Assembly (NCBI RefSeq): GCF_964355755.1 | Contig: NC_092671.1 | Span: 26,162,070-26,226,069, forward strand | From: Antedon mediterranea | Lineage: Eukaryota; Echinodermata; Crinoidea; Comatulida; Antedonidae | Length of the DNA stretch: 64,000 nt | Reading direction: 5' to 3' | Shown here: one piece after another, positions 12,270-26,200 of the stretch | Numbering within the stretch: position 1 is the first letter of the stretch | How the letters are laid out: each line of letters opens with the position of its first letter | Position numbers and translations under genes: made by a program | The notes under the pieces: generated by a model | The model's database searches: none | Seen by the model: only the letters and a program-made list of their open reading frames with translations | What the model was told of the DNA's origin: nothing

Positions 12270-14100
12270 TGTTTTGTATCACGGTATTTATTTTACTGTC
12301 AAATTATTATTACTGAGATTTTTAATGATAATTAAGTTTATGAAAACAAATTAGAACCAACACAGCGAATTTGTCGAACCTTTCCTACTTATTTCTGTAC
12401 TTATATAGTAAATAGTTATTATCAGGGAAGAGTTAAATTACAACTAACTAACAACTAATTTAACTCTTCCCTGGTTATTATACAGTTTCGGAAATATTTA
12501 ATTATTATTATTGGTGTAACCTGAGATGATTAGGGTCAGTGATTCGGTTAACTTTGTATTTTTCATCTCAGTCGTTGTCTTTTTAAAATGTAATTGGCAA
12601 TAAGATAATACTATATTATAATAATTACTAAATTATTTAATTATGATTAAAATAATAATTGTTTAGTCTTAAGCTAAAACCAATGTTGCTAGTAGTCTAC
12701 AGAAATAAGTACAATACCATTACTGGAATTATTAATAGCCAGGGTAGCCACAAAAAATTGATATTAAATGAATTGATTTTGTTTTAAACAATATACATAT
12801 TTCGTTGCTTTTATTAATATCCGTTTCCTTGCTATAAATCAATAACAATATAATCTCTTCGATCTACACCTGTTTGGATTATAATTATTTATGAACGACT
12901 CGATAACAAAGGATTCAATGATAATCAATTATTGTATCATTGCGCAATCTCAACTATTCAGTATCAACAAGTCTGCAAAGCAATTATATACTAGTGACGA
13001 CTATGTCATGTACTCAGAAAATAGAAATATATAATTATTCCCGGAGGTTATAAATGGCAGCTTGGCGCGCCACACACTTGCATATTTTAAGTCAATGTTG
13101 CTCTGTAATTTTCTTGGTAGGGCCTATTAACATAATTATGTGTCCATGTGTAGTTATTTGTTTATTACATATCCTTTGTAAACGTGATTGGTTGAAACTG
13201 CATCACATGACTACCGCCCTAGGATCGTAAATCTTTTACCGTATGTCCTCGAATACGATGATATTTTCGCGTGTTTATCGTGTTGCTGTCATTAAATGTA
13301 TATAATCCATCAAATTCTCGACTAGAAATGTATGGTTCCTAGGGAGAATGCTGTCCGAGGTAGCTGCATGAATCATTAATTAAATAAACCTATTTAGCCT
13401 AAACTTATGTATTTTTTTCGTTATTTCATCATTCATAGGCTATAATTACGTTTTTAAAAGCTCACTTTAATGCAATTTTAAGGCAAGTTATCACTAATTT
13501 GATAACGTTCAATCCTCAAATTCTCTCGTACCAACTCTTGCAGCCGTTCCAGCAATGTCTTCAACTTTGATTAGTGTCTCTAGGCCTCTGTAGGCCTACG
13601 CCTTGTTTCACAAAACTATGACGTAATTAATTAGACCACACGATTTTTATAATTGTTCTTCCTTTTACTCCCTGACACCAAATCCTGTACTGTAGATCCA
13701 CGTTTATTACTAGTGAAACGTAACGTAAATGTTTAGTTAGATGACTAGATTAGCATTAAACTATACAGACTGTTTAATTAATTTGTCAAATATTTAGTAT
13801 TAATTTTAACTGTGTTTTCCATTAGGCGAATTTGTATTAGCGAGGATCGTTTTTATATTTTTTCGAATGTTTAGGTAAAAGTTCGAATAGTGTCTACACT
13901 TTCCCAACCAATATATATGTGTAGTCGACAAAGTAATCAATACATTGGAAACATAAAATTTACCCTCAATACGTATTTATTGACAAACAAACCAAATGAA
14001 AAATAAAATAACATCTTAATAGTACAGCAAAAAGTATTAATGTTTTAATCGGATGTACCACGAGTCCGATTATATATTAATAAATTATCCTGAACATAAA
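12270..14100. other. Intergenic between genes B and A
   Basis: Holds a 50-bp palindrome at 12423-12472 (CAGGGAAGAGTTAAATTA and its inverse), related to a less perfect one at 2373-2410. Otherwise AT-rich with no gene seen. Confidence 0.5.
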
Positions 14101-14102
14101 TA

Positions 14103-14108
14103 TTTATT
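14103..14108 (-). terminator. Poly(A) signal of gene B (candidate)
   Basis: AATAAA on the minus strand about 120 nt after the stop codon. The position fits, but this motif is common in DNA this AT-rich. Confidence 0.4.
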
Positions 14109-14226
14109 TGTAGTATATTATAATTATTATTAAACTATCTTTGCCTTCTCGTCTAAATAAAATGTATAATCATATTGTAGCAGACTTCATTTGTATTTGG
14201 AGAATCCTTGTGATACCAGGGTATTT

Positions 14227-14282
14227 CTAATATTCGAATTCACCATCCATTTCCAGTGCCTCAAGAAGGAGCTCATCGGAGC
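14227..14282 (-). CDS. Gene B terminal coding exon
   Basis: The acceptor TTTAATTTAAG is followed by a phase-1 exon reading (G)SDELLLEALEMDGEFEY and TAG (14227-14229). It is acidic and lacks the Ala/Ser/Thr repeat character of the array. It closes the 996-nt frame exactly, which is good evidence for the exon chain as a whole. Confidence 0.75.
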
Positions 14283-17200
14283 CTTAAATTAAATAAAATA
14301 TCTAGTTTGTACAATAATGATAGCAACAATAATTCATTTTAAAATGACCAAAACATAAATGGAACGATGGATTGAATTTTGTTGACCAACTTCTCCGTAA
14401 CATTACGGTAGTTTATAATCTTGCCATAACTATCGACCAGCAGGAAATGCCATCGGAACTCCTAAGTTTATTTCTGAGGTTAAAGAAAATTAAACTAAGC
14501 TCAAAAAGAATATAAGACAGTCTATATGCTAATTCTATAAAATTAAGAAAATGTAAAATAAGATAATATTAAACATTTATTATGTGTTTAAAGTAAAAAA
14601 AAAACAGAACAAAATGTCAAAGATAATGGAAAATGTTATTTTGCTAGACGAGAGGCGATATCTCCATCAATGCATACATTGAAGTAGGTCAACCAAACTT
14701 AATCACTCGGCACATTAGTGATATGAAATAGTTAATTATTTAATTTTGCCTATCGAAAGCGGAGTGATATTTTCATACACTTGCTAAATTAAAAAATATG
14801 TCTGATAATACCTCCTGCTGCTGCAGTGGTGCTGGCCGCTGCTGTAAAATACAAGAAATATCAGAGTCCAATTATTACAATTAACATTATATGATTTACA
14901 ATTCACAACATCTTTTTATGCTTTAAATAAAATTCATTTGCTTAATTACAAATCATGTTTCATAATATAATTACCTGCTGCAGCAGTGGAGCTGCCCGCT
15001 GCTGTAAAATAAAAAAGAATCATGGTCCAATTATAACATTATTTGATATACAATTCATAGTATATTTGTTATGCTTTTGATACATTTGATTTGTTTTATT
15101 ACAAATCATGTTTCCTAATAATTATAATTACGATACCTGCTGTAACAGTGTCGCTTTCATCTTGGAAATTTACTTCTGAAATAGATAAAATATAAATTTG
15201 TAACAACAAATGATATTTTTTTTATATTATTATTTAAAAACAAAACGGGAATCTTGTATATTTTTACCAACAAATTATTGGCCTAACTAAAGGATATCTA
15301 TGTCCTTTTTTTTCTTTTTAGATAAAAATGTTCAATATAAGTATACAACTTCATTATTCATTTTAAATTGTTTTTATTTTTCAAATTTAATTGAAAATTG
15401 AACCGTGCGAATCCAATACGTAATCGTGTCGTCATTTACCTTTGCCGTCTCCTAAAATTAGAAAATAAAAATAATATTAATTTAAATATACAAGTACAGC
15501 TACATTCCCTAGATATATTCCAGACAATATTCCAGAGCGCTATGAGTTAACAAAAGTATCATGTCTTCAACATTCAATAAGTAAGTTTATAACACATTAT
15601 AAGGCCTAAAAAGACTACATATGCGTGATTACAAAATAAGTCTGAAAAATTACCTGCTGCCGCAGTGGTGCTAACCGCTGCTATAAAATACAAGAAATAT
15701 CATAGTCCAATTATTACAATTAACATTATTTGATTTACAATTCATAACATCTTTTTATGCTTTAAATAAAATTCATTTGCTTAATTACAAATCATGTTTC
15801 CATTTGCTTAATTACAAATCATGTTTCATAATAATAATTACCTGCTGCAGCAGTGGAGCTGCCCGCTGCTGTAAAATAAAAAAGAATCATGGTCCAATTA
15901 TAACATTATTTGATATACAATTCATAGCATATTTTGTATGCTTTTGATACATTTGATTTGTTTTATTACAAATCATGTTTCCTAATAATTATAATTACGA
16001 TACCTGCTGTAACAGTGTCGCTTTCACCTTGGAAATTTACTTCTGAAATAGATAAAATATAAATTTGTAACAACAAATGATAGATATTGTTTTTATATTA
16101 CAATTTTAAAAAACAAAACCGGAATCTTGTGTATTTTTACTAGAAATTCATTGGCCTTACTAAAGCATCTATGTAGTTATTTTTTTCTGTTTAGAAAAAA
16201 AAGTTTAATATAAGTAATACAAAATATACTAATACAACTTCATTATTCATTTTAAATTGGTTCTTTTTATAATTTAATTGAAAGTTAAACCGTGCGAATC
16301 CAATACGTAATCGTGTCTTCATTTACCTTTGCCGTCTCCTAAAATTAGAAAATAAAAATAATATTAATTTAAATATACAAGTACAGCTACATTCCGTACA
16401 GATATTCCAGACAATATTCCAGAGCGCTACGAGGTAACAAATATAAGATATCTTTATCATTCAATAAGTACGTTCAGTAAGTTTATAACACATTATAAGG
16501 CCTAAAAAAACTACATAGGCGTGATTACAAAATAAGTCTGAAAAATTACCTGCTGCCGCAGTGGTGCTAACCGCTGCTATAAAATACAAGAAATATCATA
16601 GTCCAATTATTACAATTAACATTATATGATTTACAATTCATAACATCTTTTTATGCTTTAAATAAAATTAATTTGCTTAATTACAAATCATGTTTCATAA
16701 TATAATTACCTGCTGCAGCAGTGGAGCTGCCCGCTGCTGTAAAATAAAAAAGAATCATGGTCCAATTATAACATTATTTGATATACAATTCATAGTATAT
16801 TTTGTATGCTTTTGATACATTTGATTTGTTTTATTACAAATCATGTTTCCTAATAATTATAATTACGATACCTGCTGTAACAGTGTCGCTTTCATCTTGG
16901 AAATTTACTTCTGAAATAGATAAAATATAAATTTGTAACAACAAATGATAGATATTGTTTTTATATTACAATTTTAAAAAACAAAACCGGAATCTTGTGT
17001 ATTTTTACTAGAAATTCATTGGCCTTACTAAAGCATCTATGTAGTTATTTTTTTCTGTTTAGAAAAAAAAGTTTAATATAAGTAATACAAAATATACTAA
17101 TACAACTTCATTATTCATTTTAAATTGGTTCTTTTTATAATTTAATTGAAAGTTAAACCGTGCGAATCCAATACGTAATCGTGTCTTCATTTACCTTTGC

Positions 17201-20200
17201 CGTCTCCTAAAATTAGAAAATAAAAATAATATTAATTTAAATATACAAGTACAGCTACATTCCGTACAGATATTCCAGACAATATTCCAGAGCGCTACGA
17301 GGTAACAAATATAAGATATCTTTATCATTCAATAAGTACGTTCAGTAAGTTTATAACACATTATAAGGCCTAAAAAAACTAGATATGCGTGATTACAAAA
17401 TAAGTCTGAAAAATTACCGGCTGCCGCAGTGCTGCTGACCGCTGCTGTAAAATACAAGAAATATCAGAGTCCAATTATTACAATAACATTATTTGATTTA
17501 CAATTCATATCATCTTTTTATGCTTTAAATAAAATTCATTTGCTTAAAGATGTATTGTCCCTTTGTCAAATTCCAAAAACAAACAAAAAAAGATTTCGAA
17601 AAAAAGTGGGTCATTTTGAAGTATCATAATAGTTATTAATTTTCACCAAAAATTAGTCGGAAAAAAATCATTTAACTGAAATACAGACGTTTTTTTGGTT
17701 CAAAAAATAACTTTGACTTCCAGTCAAAGTTTTCTATCAAAACATATCTCATAATGCAACGCGCTTATTTGGCTACTCTGTATGCATAATCATAAAACTT
17801 CTTCGCGATCTGTGTAAGAACACCTTCTCATCCGTGACGAGTTGTAAATAATCCTAATTAGCATCATGCATAATGTATACTCATGGTTTGAAATCTTTGT
17901 TTATTTTCGCTCGGGACAATTATCCAGATGAAATGTAATCAAATTAATTTAGCTGTTAATTACGTAAATTGTTGTTTTAGGCTCGAATTTACGATTTAAG
18001 ATGAATAACTTTAATATTACTTTGATATTTTATTTAAATTTAGAATATTTTGACCTTCATTTTTTTGTGTTTCAATGGACAATACATCTTTAATTACAAA
18101 TCATGTTTCATAATAATAATTACCTGCTGCAGCAGTGGAGCTGCCCGCTGCTGTAAAATAAAAAAGAATCATGGTCCAATTATAACATTATTTGATATAC
18201 AATTCATAGTATATTTTGTATGCTTTTGATACATTTGATTTGTTTTATTACAAATCATGTTTCCTAATAATTATAATTACGATACCTGCTGTAACAGTGT
18301 CGCTTTCATCTTGGAAATTTACTTCTGAAATAGATAAAATATAAATTTGTAACAACAAATGATAGATATTGTTTTTAGTCGCGTGGACGCGACTCTGTAG
18401 TTCACTATGTCGGTCGGTCGGTCTGTCGGTCTTTCTGTCGGTCCGGTATCACTATGCGTTTTATCGCTTTTCTGTACTTTTTGAACTGTTTTGATGTCAA
18501 CATGTGGGCATTTACGTGAAATTGTGCACTTCTATTGTGAATGACGTTAGAGTTGCGCAACGTGATTTACGCGCGATTTAACGATTTTCTCGTATTTAAC
18601 ATAGGTCAAAAACCAAATAACATTTTAAATTGAAACTTTGCAAAAGTTTAATTTATATCAGGCGCTAACTTTCTGTTGAAAAAAAAAAGGTGTTTTACAC
18701 AAAGTTACGCGTGCACGCGCATTTAAAATTTTAAAATTTGCAAAATTAATTTTTAATCAACTTTCTACGCGTTTCTTGTCATCTTGAGCATGTCAAAAAT
18801 TCCCATACGCGCGCAAATGTTTACGCGCGCGGTGCGCACGTAGCATTAAATACATACTTTTTTCGCGTGATTTATGTTTTTGCAGCCTTTTCTAATAATT
18901 TTACCAACTTTTAAACAATTTCGACTTAAAATTACGTCATACGAGCACGTCGAATTGGATAATTTGCGCACGTTTTCGATGAAAAAATTAAAAAATTCGT
19001 CGAAATTATGCCTTTTTAGTCGCGTGGACGAGACTCTATAGTTCACTATGTCGATCGGTCTGTCTGTCGGTCTGTCGGTCTGTCTGTAGGTCCGGTATCA
19101 TTATGCATTGTAGCACGCGACTTAATGGCTGTTGGCCTTGTTATATTACAATTTTAAAAAACAAAATCGGAATCTTGTGTTTTTTTGCCAGCAATTCATT
19201 AGCCTTACTAAGGCAACTATGTAGTTATTTTTTTGTTTAGAAAAAAAAAGTTTAATATAAGTAATACAAAATAAACTAATACAACTTCATTATTCATTTT
19301 AAATTGGGTTTTTTTTTCAAATTTAATTGAAAGAACCGTGCGAATCCAATACGTAATCGTGTCGTCATTTACCTTTGCCGTCTCCTAAAATTAGAAAATA
19401 AAAATAATATTAATTTAAATATACAAGTACAGCTACATTCCGTACAGATATTCCAGACAATATTCCAGAGCGCTACGAGGTAACAAAAGTATCATGTCTT
19501 TAGCATTCAATAAGTAAGTTTATAACACATTATAAGGCCTAAAAAAACTACATATGCGTAATTACAAAATAGGTCTGAAAAATTACCTGCTGCCGCAGTG
19601 GTGCTGACCGCTGCTGTAAAATACAAGAAATATCATAGTCCAATTATTACAATTAACATTATTTAATTTACAATTCACAACATCTTTTTATGCTTTAAAT
19701 AAAATTCATTTGCTTAATTACAAATCATGTTTCATAATAATAATTACCTGCTGCAGCAGTGGAGCTGCCCGCTGCTGTAAAATAAAAAAGAATCATGGTC
19801 CAATTATAACATTATTTGATATACAATTCATAGTATATTTGTTATGCTTTTGATACATTTGATTTGTTTTATTACAAATCATGTTTCCTAATAATTATAA
19901 TTACGATACCTTCTGTAACAGTGTCGCTTTCATCTTGGAAATTTACTTCTGAAATAGATAAAATATAAATTTGTAACAACAAATGATAGATATTGTTTTT
20001 ATATTACAATTTTAAAAAACAAAACCGTAATCTTGTGTATTTTTACTAGCAATTCATTAGCCTTACTAAAGCATCTATGTAGTTATTTTTTTTCTGTTTA
20101 GAAAAGAAAAGTTTAATATAAGTAATACAAAATATACTAATACAACTTCATTATCCATTTTAAATTGGTTTTTTTTTTCAAATTTAATTGAAAGTTGAAT

Positions 20201-23200
20201 CGTGCGAATCCAATACGTAATTGTGTCGTCATTTACCTTTGCCGTCTCCTAAAATTAGAAAATAAAAATAATATTAATTTAAATATACAAGTACAGCTAC
20301 ATTCACTAGAGATATTCCAGACAATATTCCAGAGCGCTACGAGGTAACAAAAGTATCATGGCTTTAGCATTCAATAAGTAAGTTTATAACACATTATAAG
20401 GCCTAAAAAAACTACATATGCGTAATTACAAAATAGGTCTGAAAAATTACCTGCTGCCGCAGTGGTGCTGGCCGCTGCTGTAAAATACAAGAAATATCAT
20501 AGTCCAATTATTACAATTAACATTATATGATTTACAATTCACAACATCTTTTTATGCTTTAAATAAAATTCATTTGCTTAATTACAAATCATGTTTCATA
20601 ATATAATTACCTGCTGCAGCAGTGGAGCTGCCCGCTGCTGTAAAATAAAAAAGAATCATGGTCCAATTATAACATTATTTGATATACAATTCATAGTATA
20701 TTTGTTATGCTTTTGATACATTTGATTTGTTTTATTACAAATCATGTTTCCTAATAATTATAATTACGATACCTGCTGTAACAGTGTCGCTTTCATCTTG
20801 GAAATTTACTTCTGAAATAGATAAAATATAAATTTGTAACAACAAATGATAGATATTGTTTTTAGTCGCGTGGACGCGACTCTGTAGTTCACTATGTCGG
20901 TCGGTCGGTCTGTCGGTCTGTCTGTCGGTCCGGTATCACTATGCGTTTTATCGCTTTTCTGTACTTTTTGAACTGTTTTGATGTCAACATGTGGGCATTT
21001 ACGTGAAATTGTGCACTTCTATTGTGAATGACGTTAGAGTTGCGCAACGTGATTTACGCGCGATTTAACGATTTTCTCGTATTTAACATAGGTCAAAAAC
21101 CAAATAACATTTTAAATTGAAACTTTGCAAAAGTTTAATTTATATCAGGCGCTAACTTTCTGTTGAAAAAAAAAAGGTGTTACACAAAGTTACGCGTGCA
21201 CGCGCATTTAAAATTTTAAAATTTGCAAAATTAATTTTTAATCAACTTTCTACGCGTTTCTTGTCATCTTGAGCATGTCAAAAATTCCCATACGCGCGCA
21301 AATGTTTACGCGCGCGGTGCGCACGTAGCATTAAATACATACTTTTTTCGCGTGATTTATGTTTTTGCAGCCTTTTCTAATAATTTTACCAACTTTTAAA
21401 CAATTTCGACTTAAAATTACGTCATACGAGCACGTCGAATTGGATAATTTGCGCACGTTTTCGATGAAAAAGTTAAAAAATTCGTCGAAATTATGCCTTT
21501 TTAGTCGCGTGGACGCGACTCTATAGTTCACTATGTCGGTCGGTCTGTCTGTCGGTCTGTCGGTCTGTCTGTAGGTCCGGTATCATTATGCATTGTAGCA
21601 CGCGACTTAATGGCTGTTGGCCTTGTTATATTACAATTTTAAAAAACAAAATCGGAATCTTGTGTTTTTTTGCCAGCAATTCATTAGCCTTACTAAAGCA
21701 TCTATGTAGTTATTTTTTTGTTTAGAAAAAAAAAAGTTTAATATAAGTAATACAAAATAAACTAATACAACTTCATTATTCATTTTAAATTGTTTTTTTT
21801 TCAAATTTAATTGAAAGTTGAACCGTGCGAATCCAATACGTAATCGTGTCGTCATTTACCTTTGCCGTCTCCTAAAATTAGAAAATAAAAATAATATTAA
21901 TTTAAATATACAAGTACAGCTAAATTCCCTAGATATATTCCAGACAATATTCCAGAGCGCTATGAGGTAACAAAAGTATCATGCCTTCAACATTCAATAA
22001 GTAAGTTTATAACACATTATAAGGCCTACAAAAACTAGATATGCGTAATAACAAAATAAGTTTGAAAAATTACCTGCTGCCGCAGTGGTGCTAACCGCTG
22101 CTGTAAAATACAAGAAATATCATAGTCCAATTATTACAATTAACATTATTTGATTTACAATTCACAACATCTTTTTATGCTTTAAATAAAATTCATTTGC
22201 TTAATTACAAATCATGTTTCATAATAATAATTACCTGCTGCAGCAGTGGAGCTGCCCGCTGCTGTAAAATAAAAAAGAATCATGGTCCAATTATAACATT
22301 ATTTGATATACAATTCATAGCATATTTTGTATGCTTTTGATACATATGATTTGTTTTATTACAAATCATGTTTCCTAATAATTATAATTACGATACCTGC
22401 TGTAACAGTGTCGCTTTCATCTTGGAAATTTACTTCTGAAATAGATAAAATATAAATTTGTAACAACAAATGATAGATATTGTTTTTATATTACAATTTT
22501 AAAAAACAAAACCGGAATCTTGTGTATTTTTAATAGAAATTCATTGGCCTTACTAAAGCATCTATGTAGTTATTTTTTTCTATTTAGAAAAAAAAGTTTA
22601 ATATAAGTAATACAAAATATACTAATACAACTTCATTATTCATTTTAAATTGGTTCTTTTTATAATTTAATTGAAAGTTAAACCGTGCGAATCCAATACG
22701 TAATCGTGTCTTCATTTACCTTTGCCGTCTCCTAAAATTAGAAAATAAAAATAATATTAATTTAAATATACAAGTACAGCTACATTCCGTACAGATATTC
22801 CAGACAATATTCCAGAGCGCTACGAGGTAACAAATATAAGATATCTTTATCATTCAATAAGTACGTTCAGTAAGTTTATAACACATTATAAGGCCTAAAA
22901 AACCTAGATATGCGTGATTACAAAATAAGTCTGAAAAATTACCTGCTGCCGCAGTGGTGCTGACCGCTGCTGTAAAATACAAGAAATATCAGAGTCCAAT
23001 TATTACAATAACATTATTTGATTTACAATTCATCATCTTTTTATGCTTTAAATAAAATTCATTTGCTTAAAGATGTATTGTCCCTTTGTCAAATTCCAAA
23101 AACAAACAAAAAAAGATTTCGAAAAAAAGTGGGTCATTTTGAAGTATCATAATAGTTATTAATTTTCACCAAAAATTAGTCGGAAAAAAATCATTTAACT

Positions 23201-26200
23201 GAAATACAGACGTTTTTTTTTTGTTCTAAAAATAACTTTGACTTCCAGTCAAAGTTTTCTATCAAAACATATCTCATAATGCAACGCGCTTATTTGGCTA
23301 CTCTGTATGCATAATCATAAAACTTCTTCGCGATCTGTGTAAGAACACCTTCTCATCCGTGACGAGTTGTAAATAATCCTAATTAGCATCATGCATAATG
23401 TATACTCATGGTTTGAAATCTTTGTTTACTTTCGCTCGGGACAATTATCCAGATGAAATGTAATCAAATTAATTTAGCTGTTAATTACGTAAATTGTTGT
23501 TTTAGGCTCGAATTTACGACTTAAGATGAATAACTTTAATATTACTTTGATATTTTATTTAAATTTAGAATATTTTGACCTTCATTTTTTTGTGTTTCAA
23601 TGGACAATACATCTTTAATTACAAATCATGTTTCATAATAATAATTACCTGCTGCAGCAGTGGAGCTGCCCGCTGCTGTAAAATAAAAAAGAATCATGGT
23701 CCAATTATAACATTATTTGATATACAATTCATAGTATATTTGTTATGCTTTTGATACATTTGATTTGTTTTATTACAAATCAGGTTTCCTAATAATTATA
23801 ATTACGATACCTGCTGTAACAGTGTCGCTTTCATCTTGGAAATTTACTTCTGAAATAGATAAAATATAAATTTGTAACAACAAATGATAGATATTGTTTT
23901 TATATTACAATTTTAATAGATAGATATTTATTTATATTACAATTTAACAAAAATCTCTTAATCATCGGAACTTATTTCCATTGTTCAGTTTTTATATTAC
24001 AGTTTTAAGAAACACATATGTAAAGTATCGATATTGACATAACCCCCACTTATTTAAGCGGTAAAGCAGAACGAGCATTGTGAAAACTGTGATGCAGAAC
24101 TTTTTCATAATGTTGTTCGTAAGATAGGAATGGGATAAATTTTAAACTTGGAGCTACTACTAATAAAACCTTCCTACTACATATTGCAGTCATTTTGTAT
24201 GGATGCGTTCATTAGAAAATTGTGTATGACAAACAATCTCTCTTACAATATAAATGATATAATCGTACATACCGAGTTTGTACCTTGCCTCTGTATTATA
24301 CTCAGCAGCTAAAAAATAAATGAACAACCGATTCTCAGTTCTGTGTATATATTTGTATAATTATAATATTCTCCGTCATCTTAGGCAAATTCCGTAATAC
24401 CGCATCAAATGTGTATCATATATGGTGCCCGTATTATGAAAGGTTAAATTAATTAGGTTAGGGTATATGATACATGTGTTACATATGAAACATATGTGAT
24501 CCTGTATCACGGAAGTTGCCTATACTTGTATTGATCCAATTAGTTAGTTACTGTTGCTTAGGCCTATACCAAAATAGGTGTTTATTTCTGTATTTTATAG
24601 GCATGGAATAATTTGCATATCACCTGAAATATTCTCATGTAATGAAATATTTTTCCAAAGGAAAATATTCTGAGTGAACAAACTGATTTTTTTAGGAAAT
24701 GAATTGATAGACATTATCTATTAATACATCTTCTAGTCTAGATCATACAGTATATCGATTTTCTTAAAGCAATATTCCAGAGAACAAAAACAAAAATAAT
24801 GATATTCTCAGCCCGCGATTATGTTCGTACATAAATTGGGGACTCATTGTGTGAAAGCATAGATTAATGAATAGATGGATACGTGTCAACGGTGTGTTGA
24901 ACCGTGAAATGTACAAAAAGTCACATTTGTGCAAACAACCACATTTATGCAAACATGGCACCCTAATTATGTACAAATCTGTAAAAATGTATAATCCACT
25001 AATGAGCAAACATCACGCCGTTAAATGTAAAAAACGATCAGTATTGACGTTAAATGTGCAAATGAAATTCTATAAAGGGTTTTTCAATCAAAATCGTTTA
25101 TTAACAAGGCAGTCGCGTGCTCAAGTTAGTGTTTACCGACCGACCGACCAACCGACCGACATAGTAAGCTGTAGAAAAATGATAACCTAATTCTAAACAG
25201 TCACGGGTTTTTCTAACAATGTTGTTAAGATATAGCCACTTACATATTTAATTATACCACAGGCTGAAATAATCTGTTTTGGAAAAAAAAAATACAATCA
25301 TGTTCGGGAATGCAAGACTGACACGTGATCGCTGCTTGCTGGAGATGATAATCCATACCGTTGGAATTTTTTTTTAAATCAGAATTAACATCAAAACGTA
25401 CTCAAGTAGAAATCGTATGTCTGATTGGTCTATTGACATGTTTGCGTCGAGGATTAATTAACAACAAGATATTGCTGAACAATTATTTTAAATTTCATCC
25501 AAATCGGACTACAAAAGCTCATTTTCTTACGACCGTAATTTTAAGTAGTTAAAAAATAATATGCAATTTTCATATTTGAATTATCTTATTGTTCCGAAAC
25601 CTCCGAAAATTAAATTATAGAATATTAAATCATGCATTCGATCATGAAAATGATGTTCGAAACAAATTATATTCCGGCACAGAGAATGAAATGACAAAAT
25701 GTTATTCCAAAAGACTTGAATGGTATCCCGTGAGAACAGAATAGTGTTCCGAGAGAACGAAAATCTATTCCGAAAGAATGGAATGGTATTCCGTGAGAAC
25801 AGAATAGTGTTAAGAGAGAATGGTATTCCGAAATGTTATTCTGTTAGAACAGAATCGAGTTACTAGAGAACGAACAGATAATCCGAACGAACAGAATAGT
25901 TTTCCGAGAGAACGAAGTGATATTTCGAAAGAATTGAATGGTATTCTGTGAGAACAGAAAAAATGTTACTAAAGAAAGGAGTGATATTACGAAAGAACGG
26001 AATGGAATTGGAAGTCCATGAGAACAGAATAGAGTTACGAGAGAGCAAAGTATTATTCCGAACGAACGGAAAGGTATTCCGTGAGAACTGAAATTGTTAT
26101 ATGAGAGAACGAAATGATATTCCCAGGAAAAAGAACGGAATATTATTCCTATTGCATGAGAACGAATGTGTTACGAGAGTGCGAAGTATTATTCCGAAAG

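Noticed and set aside
14438-14461. Possible extra 24-nt phase-1 exon in gene B
   Set aside because: Frame fits, but the donor GTCGAT is poor and the gene closes in frame without it.
18846-21531. 66-residue minus ORF present twice (18846-19046, 21331-21531)
   Set aside because: Conserved only because the GGTCGG element was duplicated with gene B cassettes.
25266-25271. Possible 6-nt exon in gene B's first coding intron
   Set aside because: AG and GT around six bases are expected by chance; nothing else supports it.
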